A stretch of 64,000 nt of DNA from assembly GCF_027213965.1 (NCBI RefSeq), contig NZ_JAPWGX010000001.1, positions 310,001 through 374,000 of the forward strand, read 5' to 3'. The notes below the pieces were generated by a model that was not told the DNA's origin, did no database searches, and saw nothing but the letters and a program-made list of their open reading frames with translations. Below, in pieces: positions 23,660 to 31,759 of this stretch (within the stretch, counting starts at the first letter, position 1; each line of letters opens with the position of its first letter). The DNA is from Maritalea porphyrae (GTDB taxonomy: Bacteria; Pseudomonadota; Alphaproteobacteria; Rhizobiales; Devosiaceae). The translations under genes were made by a program, and so were the position numbers.

Positions 23660-24328
23660 ATGAAGTTGAGCACCATAGATGTGCGCGCCGCCGCATCCGC
23701 CGCCGACCTAATTTTTGAGGCCCTGCGCGAAGCCATTTTTACTGGCGAATTGAAAGCTGGTGAACATTTGCGCCAAGACGCTTTGGCGGACATGTTCAAC
23801 ACATCGCGCATTCCCGTACGTGAGGCTTTATCGCGGTTAGAACAACAAGGTTTGGTCAAAACCGAACGTTTCCGCGGCACAACCGTTTCGTCGCTGTCAG
23901 CAGATGAAGTGCAAGAAATCTTTGAGTTTCGTGCGCTGCTGGAGGGCGAAGTTATTCGCCATGCTGTAAAGAATATGGACGATGCGACTTTGGCAATCGC
24001 CAAGAAACATTGCGATGCGTTTTCGAATGAGACCGATTCTGCAAAATATGGCGAATTGAACAGAATTTTCCACTATGCGCTGTATGAGCGGGCGAACCGT
24101 CCCTACCATTTGCATGTGGTCAAAACGACGTTGGATCGCATTGAAAGTTACTTGCGGGCTCAGTTGGTGTTGACCGATGGGATGAGCCGGGCACGTCGTG
24201 AGCATATTGGCATTCTAGAAGCCTGTGTAGAGCGCAATGCCGATTTGGCTTCAAAGCTCACCCAAGAGCATATTCTTGGTGCCAGCGAGAGCCTGATCAA
24301 TTACCTCAAAGATAAAGAGGCAAAATAA
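23660..24328 (+). CDS. GntR family regulator with FCD effector domain
   Basis: About 222 residues. The N-terminal GntR winged helix (LIFEALREAIFTGELKAGEH, then DMFNTSRIPVREALSRLEQQGLV, residues 20-75) is followed by an all-helical FCD domain with EFRALLEGEVIRHAV and metal-ligand-type His in LNRIFHYALYE and REHIGILEA. FCD regulators sense organic acids, sugars or amino acids and bind TTGTATACAA-like dyads. The nearby hydroxyproline promoters carry ATTGGATAYAAT, so this may be their regulator, as GntR-type HypR is in rhizobia. An inverted repeat around its own start (23620-23629 and 23652-23661) suggests autoregulation. ATG 23660 is chosen over a TTG at 23648. Confidence 0.82.
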   Translation: MKLSTIDVRAAASAADLIFEALREAIFTGELKAGEHLRQDALADMFNTSRIPVREALSRLEQQGLVKTERFRGTTVSSLSADEVQEIFEFRALLEGEVIRHAVKNMDDATLAIAKKHCDAFSNETDSAKYGELNRIFHYALYERANRPYHLHVVKTTLDRIESYLRAQLVLTDGMSRARREHIGILEACVERNADLASKLTQEHILGASESLINYLKDKEAK

Positions 24329-24354
24329 AAGGCGAGGATTTCTCCCCGCCTTTT
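24329..24354. terminator. Bidirectional terminator between GntR and peroxiredoxin genes
   Basis: Stem AAGGCGAGGA / TCCCCGCCTT (one mismatch) with a TTTC loop, flanked by A-rich and T-rich ends, between two convergent genes. Confidence 0.8.
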
Positions 24355-24380
24355 GAAACTCGTTCGCTTGAAAAGCGGCC

Positions 24381-24941
24381 TTAGGCAACTTTTTCTTTTG
24401 CGAAAGGTTTGTTGTCTTGGATCCATGCCAGCACATATTCTGGTGCTGAGAATTCATATGGGTCGCTTTCGATATCGTCTTGAAAGCCTGCTTCTTCAAA
24501 CCAACCAACAATTTCGCCATCATCAACAACCGTTGCATAGCGCCAAGAGCGCATGCCGAAACCAACATTGTCTTTTTTGACCAGCATGCCCATTTTGCGG
24601 GTGAATTCGCCGGAACCGTCTGGAATCAAGCCAACGTTTTTCACGCCCTGCGACTCGCCCCATTTGTTCATTACAAATGCGTCATTCACAGACAAACAAT
24701 AGATAGCGTCGATGCCTTCTGCTTGGAATTCGCCAAACATTTTCTCGTAATTTGGCAATTGGTAGGTCGAGCAAGTTGGGGTAAACGCGCCTGGAAGCGA
24801 GAAAAGCACAACGCGTTTGCCTGCAAAATAATCTGCAGTTGTTTTGTCTTCCCAACGGAATGGGTTTGGACCTTCAATAGATTCGTCGCGCACGCGAGTT
24901 TTAAACACGACATTTGGAACGTTTTTGCCAACGGTAGCCAT
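24381..24941 (-). CDS. Peroxiredoxin (Prx5/PMP20 type)
   Basis: A 186-residue thioredoxin-fold peroxidase with the Prx5-type active site LPGAFTPTCSTYQLP, where the peroxidatic Cys is the single Cys of the motif (about residue 57). The conserved Arg is in MRSWRYATVVDDG. It reduces hydrogen peroxide and alkyl hydroperoxides using thioredoxin or glutaredoxin. Another Cys (AIYCLSVND) might act as the resolving residue. The start at 24941 is set by AAGG 7 bases upstream; two preceding in-frame codons (GTG, ATG) are alternatives. Confidence 0.87.
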   Translation of the reverse strand: MATVGKNVPNVVFKTRVRDESIEGPNPFRWEDKTTADYFAGKRVVLFSLPGAFTPTCSTYQLPNYEKMFGEFQAEGIDAIYCLSVNDAFVMNKWGESQGVKNVGLIPDGSGEFTRKMGMLVKKDNVGFGMRSWRYATVVDDGEIVGWFEEAGFQDDIESDPYEFSAPEYVLAWIQDNKPFAKEKVA

Positions 24942-24947
24942 CATCAC

Positions 24948-25341
24948 ACCTTCAGATAGTTATTTAGTTTTCGTCACTTCGGGCACAAACTTGAATCATC
25001 ACTGCAAGTAGGTAACTTGCATATGTTTTCAGTTGGACCTGTGGTGAATTTCTTGCGCAAACAGATAGCCCAAAAAGGGACAAGAAACAACCACGCGCAA
25101 ACCCTTTTTTGAATCATTCTAAACAAGGATTTTTACGCTTCACCAGCAATCTGAGTTAGAGTTGAAATGCGGGCGATTTGAAAAACCTGACTAAATGGTC
25201 AGAAAATGTTTGACCTTTTGGTAAAAATATCAAATGATATATGCTGAAGGAAAGTGTTGCTGGTACGCTTTGGTTATTCGGTTTGAGGAGATCGGGTAAC
25301 ATATTTACAAAGTGCGGCGGCTAATCTGGGGAGGACTATTA
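24948..25341. other. Long promoter region of preTA
   Basis: The 394-base gap between the peroxiredoxin start and preT has no supported gene. It contains two RutR-type dyads (25187-25225) and AT-rich sequence downstream of them (25226-25250) that could hold the -10 element. The left part serves as the peroxiredoxin promoter region. Confidence 0.5.
25187..25225. promoter_or_regulatory. Two RutR-type operator sites upstream of preTA
   Basis: CTGACTAAATGGTCAG (25187-25202) and TTGACCTTTTGGTAAA (25210-25225) resemble the RutR consensus TTGACCAnnTGGTCAA, with centres 23 bp apart. The second includes a TTGACC that could serve as a -35 hexamer, which would suit repression. Two RutR-like TetR genes are encoded about 4 kb away. 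Confidence 0.7.
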
Positions 25342-26697
25342 ATGAGCGAAGCTGATTTCGCGACGCGGGATATCCGTAACGGTCGCCTTGACCAAATAGA
25401 CTATGAATCCAATTTTGAGGATCTGCACGCGCCCCTCACCCGCCATGAGGCGATGGTGGAAGCGGAGCGTTGCTATTTTTGCTATGATGCGCCTTGTATG
25501 ACCGCGTGTCCCACCAGCATTGATATTCCCCTCTTTATTCGGGAAATTGCGGCAGATAACCCATCGGGTTCGGCCAAAACCATTCTCAACCAGAACATAT
25601 TGGGCGGTATGTGCGCCCGGGTATGCCCCACCGAAACGCTTTGCGAAGAAGTGTGTGTGCGTGAAGAAGCGGAAGGCAAGCCAGTAAAAATTGGTCAACT
25701 GCAACGCTACGCAACGGACCACCTGTTCGAGACCGCAAAAGAGCATCCGTTTAAACGCGCCGCCTCAACCGGCAAACGTGTTGCTATTGTGGGCGCAGGT
25801 CCAGCGGGCCTTTCGTGTGCTCACCGATTGGCGATGCACGGACACGACGTCACAATTTTTGAAGCGCGGGCAAAAGCTGGCGGATTGAACGAGCACGGCA
25901 TCGCTGCTTATAAAACCACTCACAATTTCGCGCAGCTTGAAGTTGACTTTGTGTTGGGCATTGGCGGCATTGAAATCAAAAACAATCAGGCCCTTGGACG
26001 TGACATTTCTGTTGCGCAATTGCGCGACGAATATGACGCGGTGTTTATTGGCGTTGGCTTGGGCAATACCAATAATCTTGGCCTTGATGGCGAAGACAAT
26101 GATGGCTGTCTAGACGCTGTCGACTACATCGAAGAGCTTCGTCAAACCGACGATTTGAGCTCCCTGCCCGTTGGGCGTGATGTGGTGGTGATCGGTGGGG
26201 GCATGACCGCCATCGACATCGCCATTCAAACAAAACTGCTGGGCGCAGAAAATGTCACCATCGCCTATCGGCGCGGGCAAGAAGCGATGAATGCTAGCCT
26301 TTATGAGCAAGAATTGGCGCAAACCCACGGCGTTGTTATCCGCCATTGGTTGCAGCCAAAAGCCTTGATCTCTAACGATCAGAACCAGATCACAGGCATT
26401 GAGCTTGAGTATACAAAACAAACAGACGGCAAACTTGAAGGCACGGGCGAAATTATAAAGCTTGAAGCAGATCAAGTGTTTAAGGCGATCGGTCAAAAGT
26501 TTGATTCAAGTATTTTAACCGATGCTGGAATTGAACTTGAAGCGCGCCTCATCAAAATCACTGAAGATGGCAAAACCTCACTCGCTAAAGTTTGGGCTGG
26601 GGGGGACTGCGTTGCAGGTGGTGAAGACTTAACCGTTGAATCTGTGGAAGACGGCAAGGTTGCCGCCGAGAGCATCCACGCATTTTTGACCCGCTAA
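25342..26697 (+). CDS. preT: NAD-dependent dihydropyrimidine dehydrogenase subunit PreT
   Basis: A 451-residue flavoprotein/iron-sulfur subunit. The N-terminal Cys-rich region (ERCYFCYDAPCMTACPTSID, then MCARVCPTETLCEEVCV) holds Fe-S clusters. A FAD dinucleotide fold (VAIVGAGPAGLSCAHRL, about residue 145) and an NAD-binding fold (DVVVIGGGMTAIDIAIQ, about residue 280) follow. With PreA it reduces uracil and thymine to dihydropyrimidines using NADH, the first step of reductive pyrimidine breakdown. GGGGAGG precedes the ATG at 25342. The preA gene starts 19 bases after its stop. Confidence 0.93.
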   Translation: MSEADFATRDIRNGRLDQIDYESNFEDLHAPLTRHEAMVEAERCYFCYDAPCMTACPTSIDIPLFIREIAADNPSGSAKTILNQNILGGMCARVCPTETLCEEVCVREEAEGKPVKIGQLQRYATDHLFETAKEHPFKRAASTGKRVAIVGAGPAGLSCAHRLAMHGHDVTIFEARAKAGGLNEHGIAAYKTTHNFAQLEVDFVLGIGGIEIKNNQALGRDISVAQLRDEYDAVFIGVGLGNTNNLGLDGEDNDGCLDAVDYIEELRQTDDLSSLPVGRDVVVIGGGMTAIDIAIQTKLLGAENVTIAYRRGQEAMNASLYEQELAQTHGVVIRHWLQPKALISNDQNQITGIELEYTKQTDGKLEGTGEIIKLEADQVFKAIGQKFDSSILTDAGIELEARLIKITEDGKTSLAKVWAGGDCVAGGEDLTVESVEDGKVAAESIHAFLTR

Positions 26698-26716
26698 CCG
26701 AATAGGAGAATGAAAA

Positions 26717-28027
26717 ATGGCTGATCTATCGACCACCTTTTTAGGCATCAAATCGCCAAACCCTTTTTGGTTGGCATCTGCTCCCCCTACTGACAAAGCT
26801 TACAACGTCGAGCGCGCTTTTGAAGCGGGCTGGGGTGGCGTTGTGTGGAAGACTTTGGGCGAAGAAGGCCCACCAGTTGTCAACGTAAATGGTCCGCGCT
26901 ATGGCGCAATTTTTGGCCCTGATCGACGCTTGATGGGGCTCAACAACATTGAGCTAATCACTGACCGCTCTTTGGAAATCAACCTCCAAGAAATGACCGA
27001 AGTGAAGAAACGCTGGCCAGACCGCGTGATCATTGCTTCAATCATGGTGCCTTGTGAAGAAGAAGCCTGGAAGGCTATCCTGCCCCGCGTGGAAGCAACG
27101 GGCGTTGATGGTATTGAACTCAACTTTGGTTGCCCGCACGGCATGAGCGAACGCGGCATGGGCGCTGCGGTTGGCCAAGTGCCTGAATATATCCAGATGG
27201 TCACTGAATGGTGCAAGAAATACTATTCAAAACCCGTCATTGTGAAACTAACGCCAAACATCACCGATGTACGCTATCCAGCGCGCGCAGCGAAAGCAGG
27301 CGGTGCCGATGCCGTCAGCTTGATCAACACGATCAACTCTATTGTGTCTGTGGATTTGGACAATTTTGCACCTGTTCCCACCATTGATGGCAAAGGCTCC
27401 CACGGCGGCTATTGCGGCCCTGCGGTTAAACCCATCGCCATGAATATGGTGGCTGAAATTGCCCGTGACCCTGAAACCGCTGGCCTGCCGATTTCTGGCA
27501 TTGGTGGCATCAACACGTGGCGCGATGCGGCGGAGTTTATCTCTTTGGGTTGTGGCAATGTGCAGGTTTGCACCGCTGCGATGACTTATGGCTTTAAAAT
27601 CGTTCAAGAAATGATTTCGGGCCTATCCGAATGGATGGATGAAAAGGGCTATGAGAGCATTGATGATTTCATGGGACTTGCAACGCCAAATGTGACGGAT
27701 TGGAAAAATCTCAATCTGAACTATGTGACCAAAGCAAAAATCGACCAAGATTTGTGCATTAGCTGCGGTCGTTGCCATATTGCGTGTGAGGATACATCAC
27801 ACCAAGCCATCACAAATATGGTGGATGGCTTGCGCAAATTTGAGGTGATCGACGAGGAATGCGTAGGGTGTAATCTGTGCGTAAACGTCTGCCCGGTTGA
27901 TAGTTGCATTACAATGGAGCAAATTTCTGGTGTCGACCCGCGCACCAAAAAAGAAATTGACCCCAATTATGCCAACTGGACAACGCACCCCAACAACCCA
28001 AGTGCGGTCACAGAACCTGCCGAATAA
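26717..28027 (+). CDS. preA: NAD-dependent dihydropyrimidine dehydrogenase subunit PreA
   Basis: A 436-residue catalytic subunit. It has an FMN-binding dihydroorotate-dehydrogenase-like barrel (NPFWLASAPPTDKAYNVERAF, ELNFGCPHG, VKLTPNITDV, SGIGGINTW). Two C-terminal 4Fe-4S motifs follow (CISCGRCHIACED and CVGCNLCVNVCPVDSC). It carries out reduction of the pyrimidine ring in partnership with PreT. GGAGAATGAAAA precedes the ATG. It is the second gene of the preTA unit; a DMT transporter follows 31 bases downstream. Confidence 0.93.
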   Translation: MADLSTTFLGIKSPNPFWLASAPPTDKAYNVERAFEAGWGGVVWKTLGEEGPPVVNVNGPRYGAIFGPDRRLMGLNNIELITDRSLEINLQEMTEVKKRWPDRVIIASIMVPCEEEAWKAILPRVEATGVDGIELNFGCPHGMSERGMGAAVGQVPEYIQMVTEWCKKYYSKPVIVKLTPNITDVRYPARAAKAGGADAVSLINTINSIVSVDLDNFAPVPTIDGKGSHGGYCGPAVKPIAMNMVAEIARDPETAGLPISGIGGINTWRDAAEFISLGCGNVQVCTAAMTYGFKIVQEMISGLSEWMDEKGYESIDDFMGLATPNVTDWKNLNLNYVTKAKIDQDLCISCGRCHIACEDTSHQAITNMVDGLRKFEVIDEECVGCNLCVNVCPVDSCITMEQISGVDPRTKKEIDPNYANWTTHPNNPSAVTEPAE

Positions 28028-28058
28028 AGCACAAAGCACCAGTTCCCCACATGGACAG

Positions 28059-28964
28059 GTGATTGATGGTCGCGAAAAACTTCGCGGCCATTTTGCTATG
28101 ATCCTTTTTGCCATGCTGATTTCTGCCAGCTTTTCATTTGGCGCATTGGCGGCCCCCCATATTGATGCTGGCGCACTCAGCGCTTCAAGGTTTCTGCTCG
28201 CTTCAATTGTGATGGGTTTGATTGCCTATTTCACTGGCAATAAGTTGGTTGAAAAGGGCAAAATCCTCCCCAAAGCGCCGCTGCGGTTCATCTTGCTTGG
28301 TGCTCTAATGGGCGTTTATTTCGTCACTATGTTCGAAGCGCTCAAGATCACCTCGCCCGTTTCAACCGGCGCTGTGTTTACACTGATGCCGCTCATTTCA
28401 GCCGGATTTGGCATTTTGTTTCTGGCCCAGCGGGTTTCTTCGCGCATGACTATCAGCTTGCTGATTGCGGCTGCGGGCGCAGTGTGGGTGATTTTCCGCG
28501 GAGATTTGAACGCACTTTTGTCGTTCAACATTGGCACCGGGGAAATGATCTTTTTCGTCGGCGTCATTTGTCACGGCGCTTATGCGCCATTGGTGCGCAA
28601 GCTTAATCGTGGTGAACCGGTGGTGATCTTTTCGTTTTGGACGCTGCTGGCCTGTGCTGTTTGCCTTTGCATATACGCGGCGTGGGGCATTGCCCGCACG
28701 GATTGGCTAAATCTACCTGCAGTTGTCTATTGGGCGGGCCTATATCTGACGATCTTCACCACGGCCCTCACCTTCTTCTTGCTGCAATATGCCAGCATGC
28801 GGCTGCCCGCTTCAAAGGTGATGAGCTATGGCTATTTAACCCCAAGTTTTATCATTTTGATCGAAGGGGTCAGCGGGCGCGGCTGGGTGAACCCAAGCGT
28901 TGCCTTGGGCGCACTGGTTACCGTGATGGCGCTGCTGGTTTTGGCATTTGCTAAGGAAACTTAG
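28059..28964 (+). CDS. DMT superfamily (EamA) transporter
   Basis: About 301 residues with ten predicted transmembrane helices in two EamA repeats. The first repeat includes SFGALAAPHIDAGALSASRFLLAS and ALKITSPVSTGAVFTLMPLISA; the second includes TALTFFLLQYASMRLPASKVMSYGYLTPSFIIL. EamA proteins mostly export or exchange metabolites. Its position just after preA and convergent to the RutR-like genes suggests transport of a pyrimidine-pathway compound. The start is uncertain: GTG 28059 is offered because it follows the preA stop closely, but ATG 28098 is also possible. Confidence 0.75.
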   Translation: MIDGREKLRGHFAMILFAMLISASFSFGALAAPHIDAGALSASRFLLASIVMGLIAYFTGNKLVEKGKILPKAPLRFILLGALMGVYFVTMFEALKITSPVSTGAVFTLMPLISAGFGILFLAQRVSSRMTISLLIAAAGAVWVIFRGDLNALLSFNIGTGEMIFFVGVICHGAYAPLVRKLNRGEPVVIFSFWTLLACAVCLCIYAAWGIARTDWLNLPAVVYWAGLYLTIFTTALTFFLLQYASMRLPASKVMSYGYLTPSFIILIEGVSGRGWVNPSVALGALVTVMALLVLAFAKET

Positions 28965-28967
28965 GTT

Positions 28968-29603
28968 CTAGATTTTCAGCATTGAGGTGAACATATTGAC
29001 CAAAAAGGCTTTGGTGTTCTCAAACTCGACCGGGTCATCAATCCCGCGACCGAGCACCATGCGCACTTGCTCTTCAAAATCGGCATAATGCTGGGTGGTG
29101 GCCCAGATCGAAAAGATCAAATGCTTGGGGTCAACTTTCTTCAGTTTCCCCTCTTCCATCCAATTGCCGATAATCGCCGCTTTTTCATTCAACAAATCGT
29201 TGATTTCGCCTTCAAGGATCGGCTTGATGCGCGGCGCGCCTTGGATGATCTCATTCGCAAACAATCGGCTTTCACGCGGAAAATCGCGCGACATTTCAAC
29301 TTTTAGGCGCACATAATTCAGGATTTCCTCAAGCGGATCGCCATCTTTGCTCAGCGCCCGCATTGGGGCCAACCACGAATCAAGCAGGCGCGACAAAAGC
29401 GTTTCGTGAATGTCTTGTTTGGACTTGAAATAATACAAAAGGTTGGGCTTTGACATGCCCGCTTCTTCTGAGATTTGATCGATGGTTGATCCACGAAAAC
29501 CATGTTGTGAAAAGACTTCGAGCGCCGCTTCAAGAATTTTTTGCTCGTTCGCGCGCTGTATACGCGTCTTGCGCTGTGGTTTTTCCACCTTAGCGGTTCC
29601 CAT
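28968..29603 (-). CDS. TetR family regulator, RutR-like, copy 1
   Basis: About 211 residues. The N-terminal TetR helix-turn-helix (ILEAALEVFSQHGFRGSTIDQISEEAGMSKPNLLYYF) is followed by a RutR-type ligand domain with RLFANEIIQGAPRI and IWATTQHYADFEEQV. RutR senses uracil/thymine and controls pyrimidine degradation. The start overlaps the upstream paralogue by about 14 bases, so both are made from one message. ATG 29603 or 29606 may be used. RutR-type dyads upstream of preT and of the aminotransferase gene are probable targets. Confidence 0.83.
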   Translation of the reverse strand: MGTAKVEKPQRKTRIQRANEQKILEAALEVFSQHGFRGSTIDQISEEAGMSKPNLLYYFKSKQDIHETLLSRLLDSWLAPMRALSKDGDPLEEILNYVRLKVEMSRDFPRESRLFANEIIQGAPRIKPILEGEINDLLNEKAAIIGNWMEEGKLKKVDPKHLIFSIWATTQHYADFEEQVRMVLGRGIDDPVEFENTKAFLVNMFTSMLKI

Positions 29604-30240
29604 CATCACCCCCAAATTTAAGCCCCACTCCTGTAAGAATGATCTTCTTCACATCGCGAGTGGCCGCTTGCCATTGCCCATCATCAAACGGTTGCCCATC
29701 GTTCAAGGTTTCCACCTGATGCACAAAGTCCGCATAATGCTGGGTTGTTGCCCATATCATATATAAAAGGTGCTTTGGATCGATCTTGTCCATACGCCCT
29801 TCGTCTATCCAGCTCTGAATAACGGCTTCACGAGAAGTCGTCCACTCTTTTAGGGTCGTCTCCAAATAGTCTTGGATAATCGGCGCACCGTGCGTCACCT
29901 CATTTGCCCAAACCTTGGAGCCATTTGGGTGATCTCGCGAAATTTCCATTTTTTTGTCAATATAACTTTCCAACGCACTGGCCGGATCTTCTTTTTGATC
30001 AAAAGAATCGGCAGCCTCCAGCCATATGTCAAAGATGGTTTGTACGACCTGACTATAAAGGGCCTCTTTGGTGGGGAAATAATAGTGCAAATTGGCCTTG
30101 GGAATACCCGCCAAATCAGCGATCATTTGGGTTGTAGCCCCTTTAAATCCGTACTCTGCAAAGATCTTTTCCGCAGCTGTTAAGATCGCTTTTTTCTTTT
30201 CACCGCGGGTGGATGGTTTTTTAAAGTTGCCGTTGGTCAT
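29590..30240 (-). CDS. TetR family regulator, RutR-like, copy 2
   Basis: A 216-residue paralogue of the adjacent gene with helix-turn-helix AEKIFAEYGFKGATTQMIADLAGIPKANLHYYF and the same ligand-domain signatures: KVWANEVTHGAPII and MIWATTQHYADFVHQV. It is divergent from the beta-alanine aminotransferase gene, with RutR-type dyads 76-119 bases from its start, a typical autoregulatory layout. Two RutR-like proteins in tandem suggest different ligands or heterodimers. No strong ribosome-binding site precedes the start. Confidence 0.83.
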   Translation of the reverse strand: MTNGNFKKPSTRGEKKKAILTAAEKIFAEYGFKGATTQMIADLAGIPKANLHYYFPTKEALYSQVVQTIFDIWLEAADSFDQKEDPASALESYIDKKMEISRDHPNGSKVWANEVTHGAPIIQDYLETTLKEWTTSREAVIQSWIDEGRMDKIDPKHLLYMIWATTQHYADFVHQVETLNDGQPFDDGQWQAATRDVKKIILTGVGLKFGGDDGNR

Positions 30241-30315
30241 AGCTTATGATTTGATCACTTTTGTTCACCGCCAATTTTGGCATTTTATCAAATTATCGCT
30301 GTATGCAAATAAAAC

Positions 30316-30359
30316 TTGACCAAATGGTCAGATCAGTTAATGTTTTATCAAATAGTCAA
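30316..30359. promoter_or_regulatory. RutR-type operators between TetR pair and aminotransferase operon
   Basis: TTGACCAAATGGTCAG (30316-30331) matches the RutR consensus TTGACCAnnTGGTCAA at all but the last base. TTTATCAAATAGTCAA (30344-30359) is a weaker second copy with its centre 28 bp away. They lie in the divergent promoter region and could control both directions. Confidence 0.78.
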
Positions 30360-30433
30360 TTTCTGGGTAGCATATAAATCTGTTGCCTTCAAATGAGACT
30401 ATTCCGCAGCGAACGAGGAGGGGAGGTGCGGAA

Positions 30434-31759
30434 ATGACTGACGCTACCACTGTACCTAACGATCTAAACGCGTTTTGGATGCCTTTTACATCTAATCGCC
30501 AGTTTAAGAAACAACCACGCATGTTTGTGGGTGCAAAAGATATGCACTACACAACCAGTGACGGCCGCCAAGTGCTTGATGGCACGGCTGGTCTGTGGTG
30601 TTGTAACGCGGGCCATTGCCGCCCCAAGATCACCGAAGCGATACAAGCCCAAGCCGCGGAAATGGATTATGCGCCAGCGTTTCAAATGGGTCACCCCAAA
30701 GCATTCCAGCTGGCCAACCGCCTCACCGATATTTCGCCTGACGGTATGGACCATGTGTTTTTTACCAATTCAGGTTCTGAATCGGTTGAAACAGCGCTTA
30801 AGATCGCCCTCGCCTATCAGCGCATCAAAAGCGGCGGATCTCGCACACGTTTGATCGGTCGCGAGCGCGGCTACCACGGTGTGAACTTTGGCGGTATTTC
30901 GGTGGGCGGCATTATGCCGAACCGCAAAATGTTTGGCACGTTGCTCACCGGTGTTGACCATTTGCCCCACACGCACCTGCCAGACCAAAACGCCTTCACC
31001 AAAGGCATTCCAGAGCATGGCGGCAATTTGGCGGACGAGCTTGAGCGCATTGTAGCGTTGCACGACGCATCGACCATTGCAGCGGTAATCGTTGAACCTG
31101 TAGCTGGTTCAACTGGCGTGCTTATTCCGCCTAAGGGCTATTTGAAACGCTTGCGCGACATTTGCACCAAACATGGCATTTTGCTGATTTTTGATGAAGT
31201 GATTACAGGCTTTGGTCGTTTGGGCTCTCCCTTTGCGGCGCAACATTTTGATGTGATGCCAGACATCATCACCACCGCCAAAGGTTTGACCAACGGCGTG
31301 ATCCCCATGGGCGCGGTTTTTGTAAACGATGAAATCCATGACGCGTTCATGAATGGCCCTGAGCACATGATTGAGTTCTTCCACGGCTACACTTATTCGG
31401 GTAACCCGATTGCCAGCGCCGCTGGCTTGGCAACGCTTGAAACATATGACGATGAAGGCCTTTTGACCCGTGGTGAGGAATTGGCTCCCTATTGGGAAGA
31501 GGCCCTGCACTCTTTGCGGGACGCGAAACATGTGATCGACATCCGCAATATTGGGTTGATCGGCGCGATCGAGCTTGAATCGATTGCTGGCGAACCAACC
31601 AAGCGGGCATTCTCTTGCTTCTTGGATGCATATGAGCGCGGGTTGTTGATCCGCACTACGGGCGACACCATTGCCCTTTCACCACCCCTTATCATTTCCA
31701 AAGACCAAATCGATCAGATCGTGGATACGCTGCGCACTGTTCTTAACGAGGCCGACTAA
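30434..31759 (+). CDS. Omega-amino acid:pyruvate aminotransferase (beta-alanine transaminase type)
   Basis: A 441-residue class III PLP aminotransferase. It shows NAFWMPFTSNRQFKKQPRM at the N-terminus, FTNSGSESVETALKIAL, ERGYHGVNFGG, LIFDEVITGFGR with the PLP-binding Asp, and the Schiff-base Lys in ITTAKGLTNG. Members convert beta-alanine (and 3-aminoisobutyrate from thymine) plus pyruvate to malonate semialdehyde (or methylmalonate semialdehyde) plus alanine. GGGAGG precedes ATG 30434. The stop overlaps the mmsA start (TAATG), and the next enzyme uses its product. Confidence 0.9.
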   Translation: MTDATTVPNDLNAFWMPFTSNRQFKKQPRMFVGAKDMHYTTSDGRQVLDGTAGLWCCNAGHCRPKITEAIQAQAAEMDYAPAFQMGHPKAFQLANRLTDISPDGMDHVFFTNSGSESVETALKIALAYQRIKSGGSRTRLIGRERGYHGVNFGGISVGGIMPNRKMFGTLLTGVDHLPHTHLPDQNAFTKGIPEHGGNLADELERIVALHDASTIAAVIVEPVAGSTGVLIPPKGYLKRLRDICTKHGILLIFDEVITGFGRLGSPFAAQHFDVMPDIITTAKGLTNGVIPMGAVFVNDEIHDAFMNGPEHMIEFFHGYTYSGNPIASAAGLATLETYDDEGLLTRGEELAPYWEEALHSLRDAKHVIDIRNIGLIGAIELESIAGEPTKRAFSCFLDAYERGLLIRTTGDTIALSPPLIISKDQIDQIVDTLRTVLNEAD

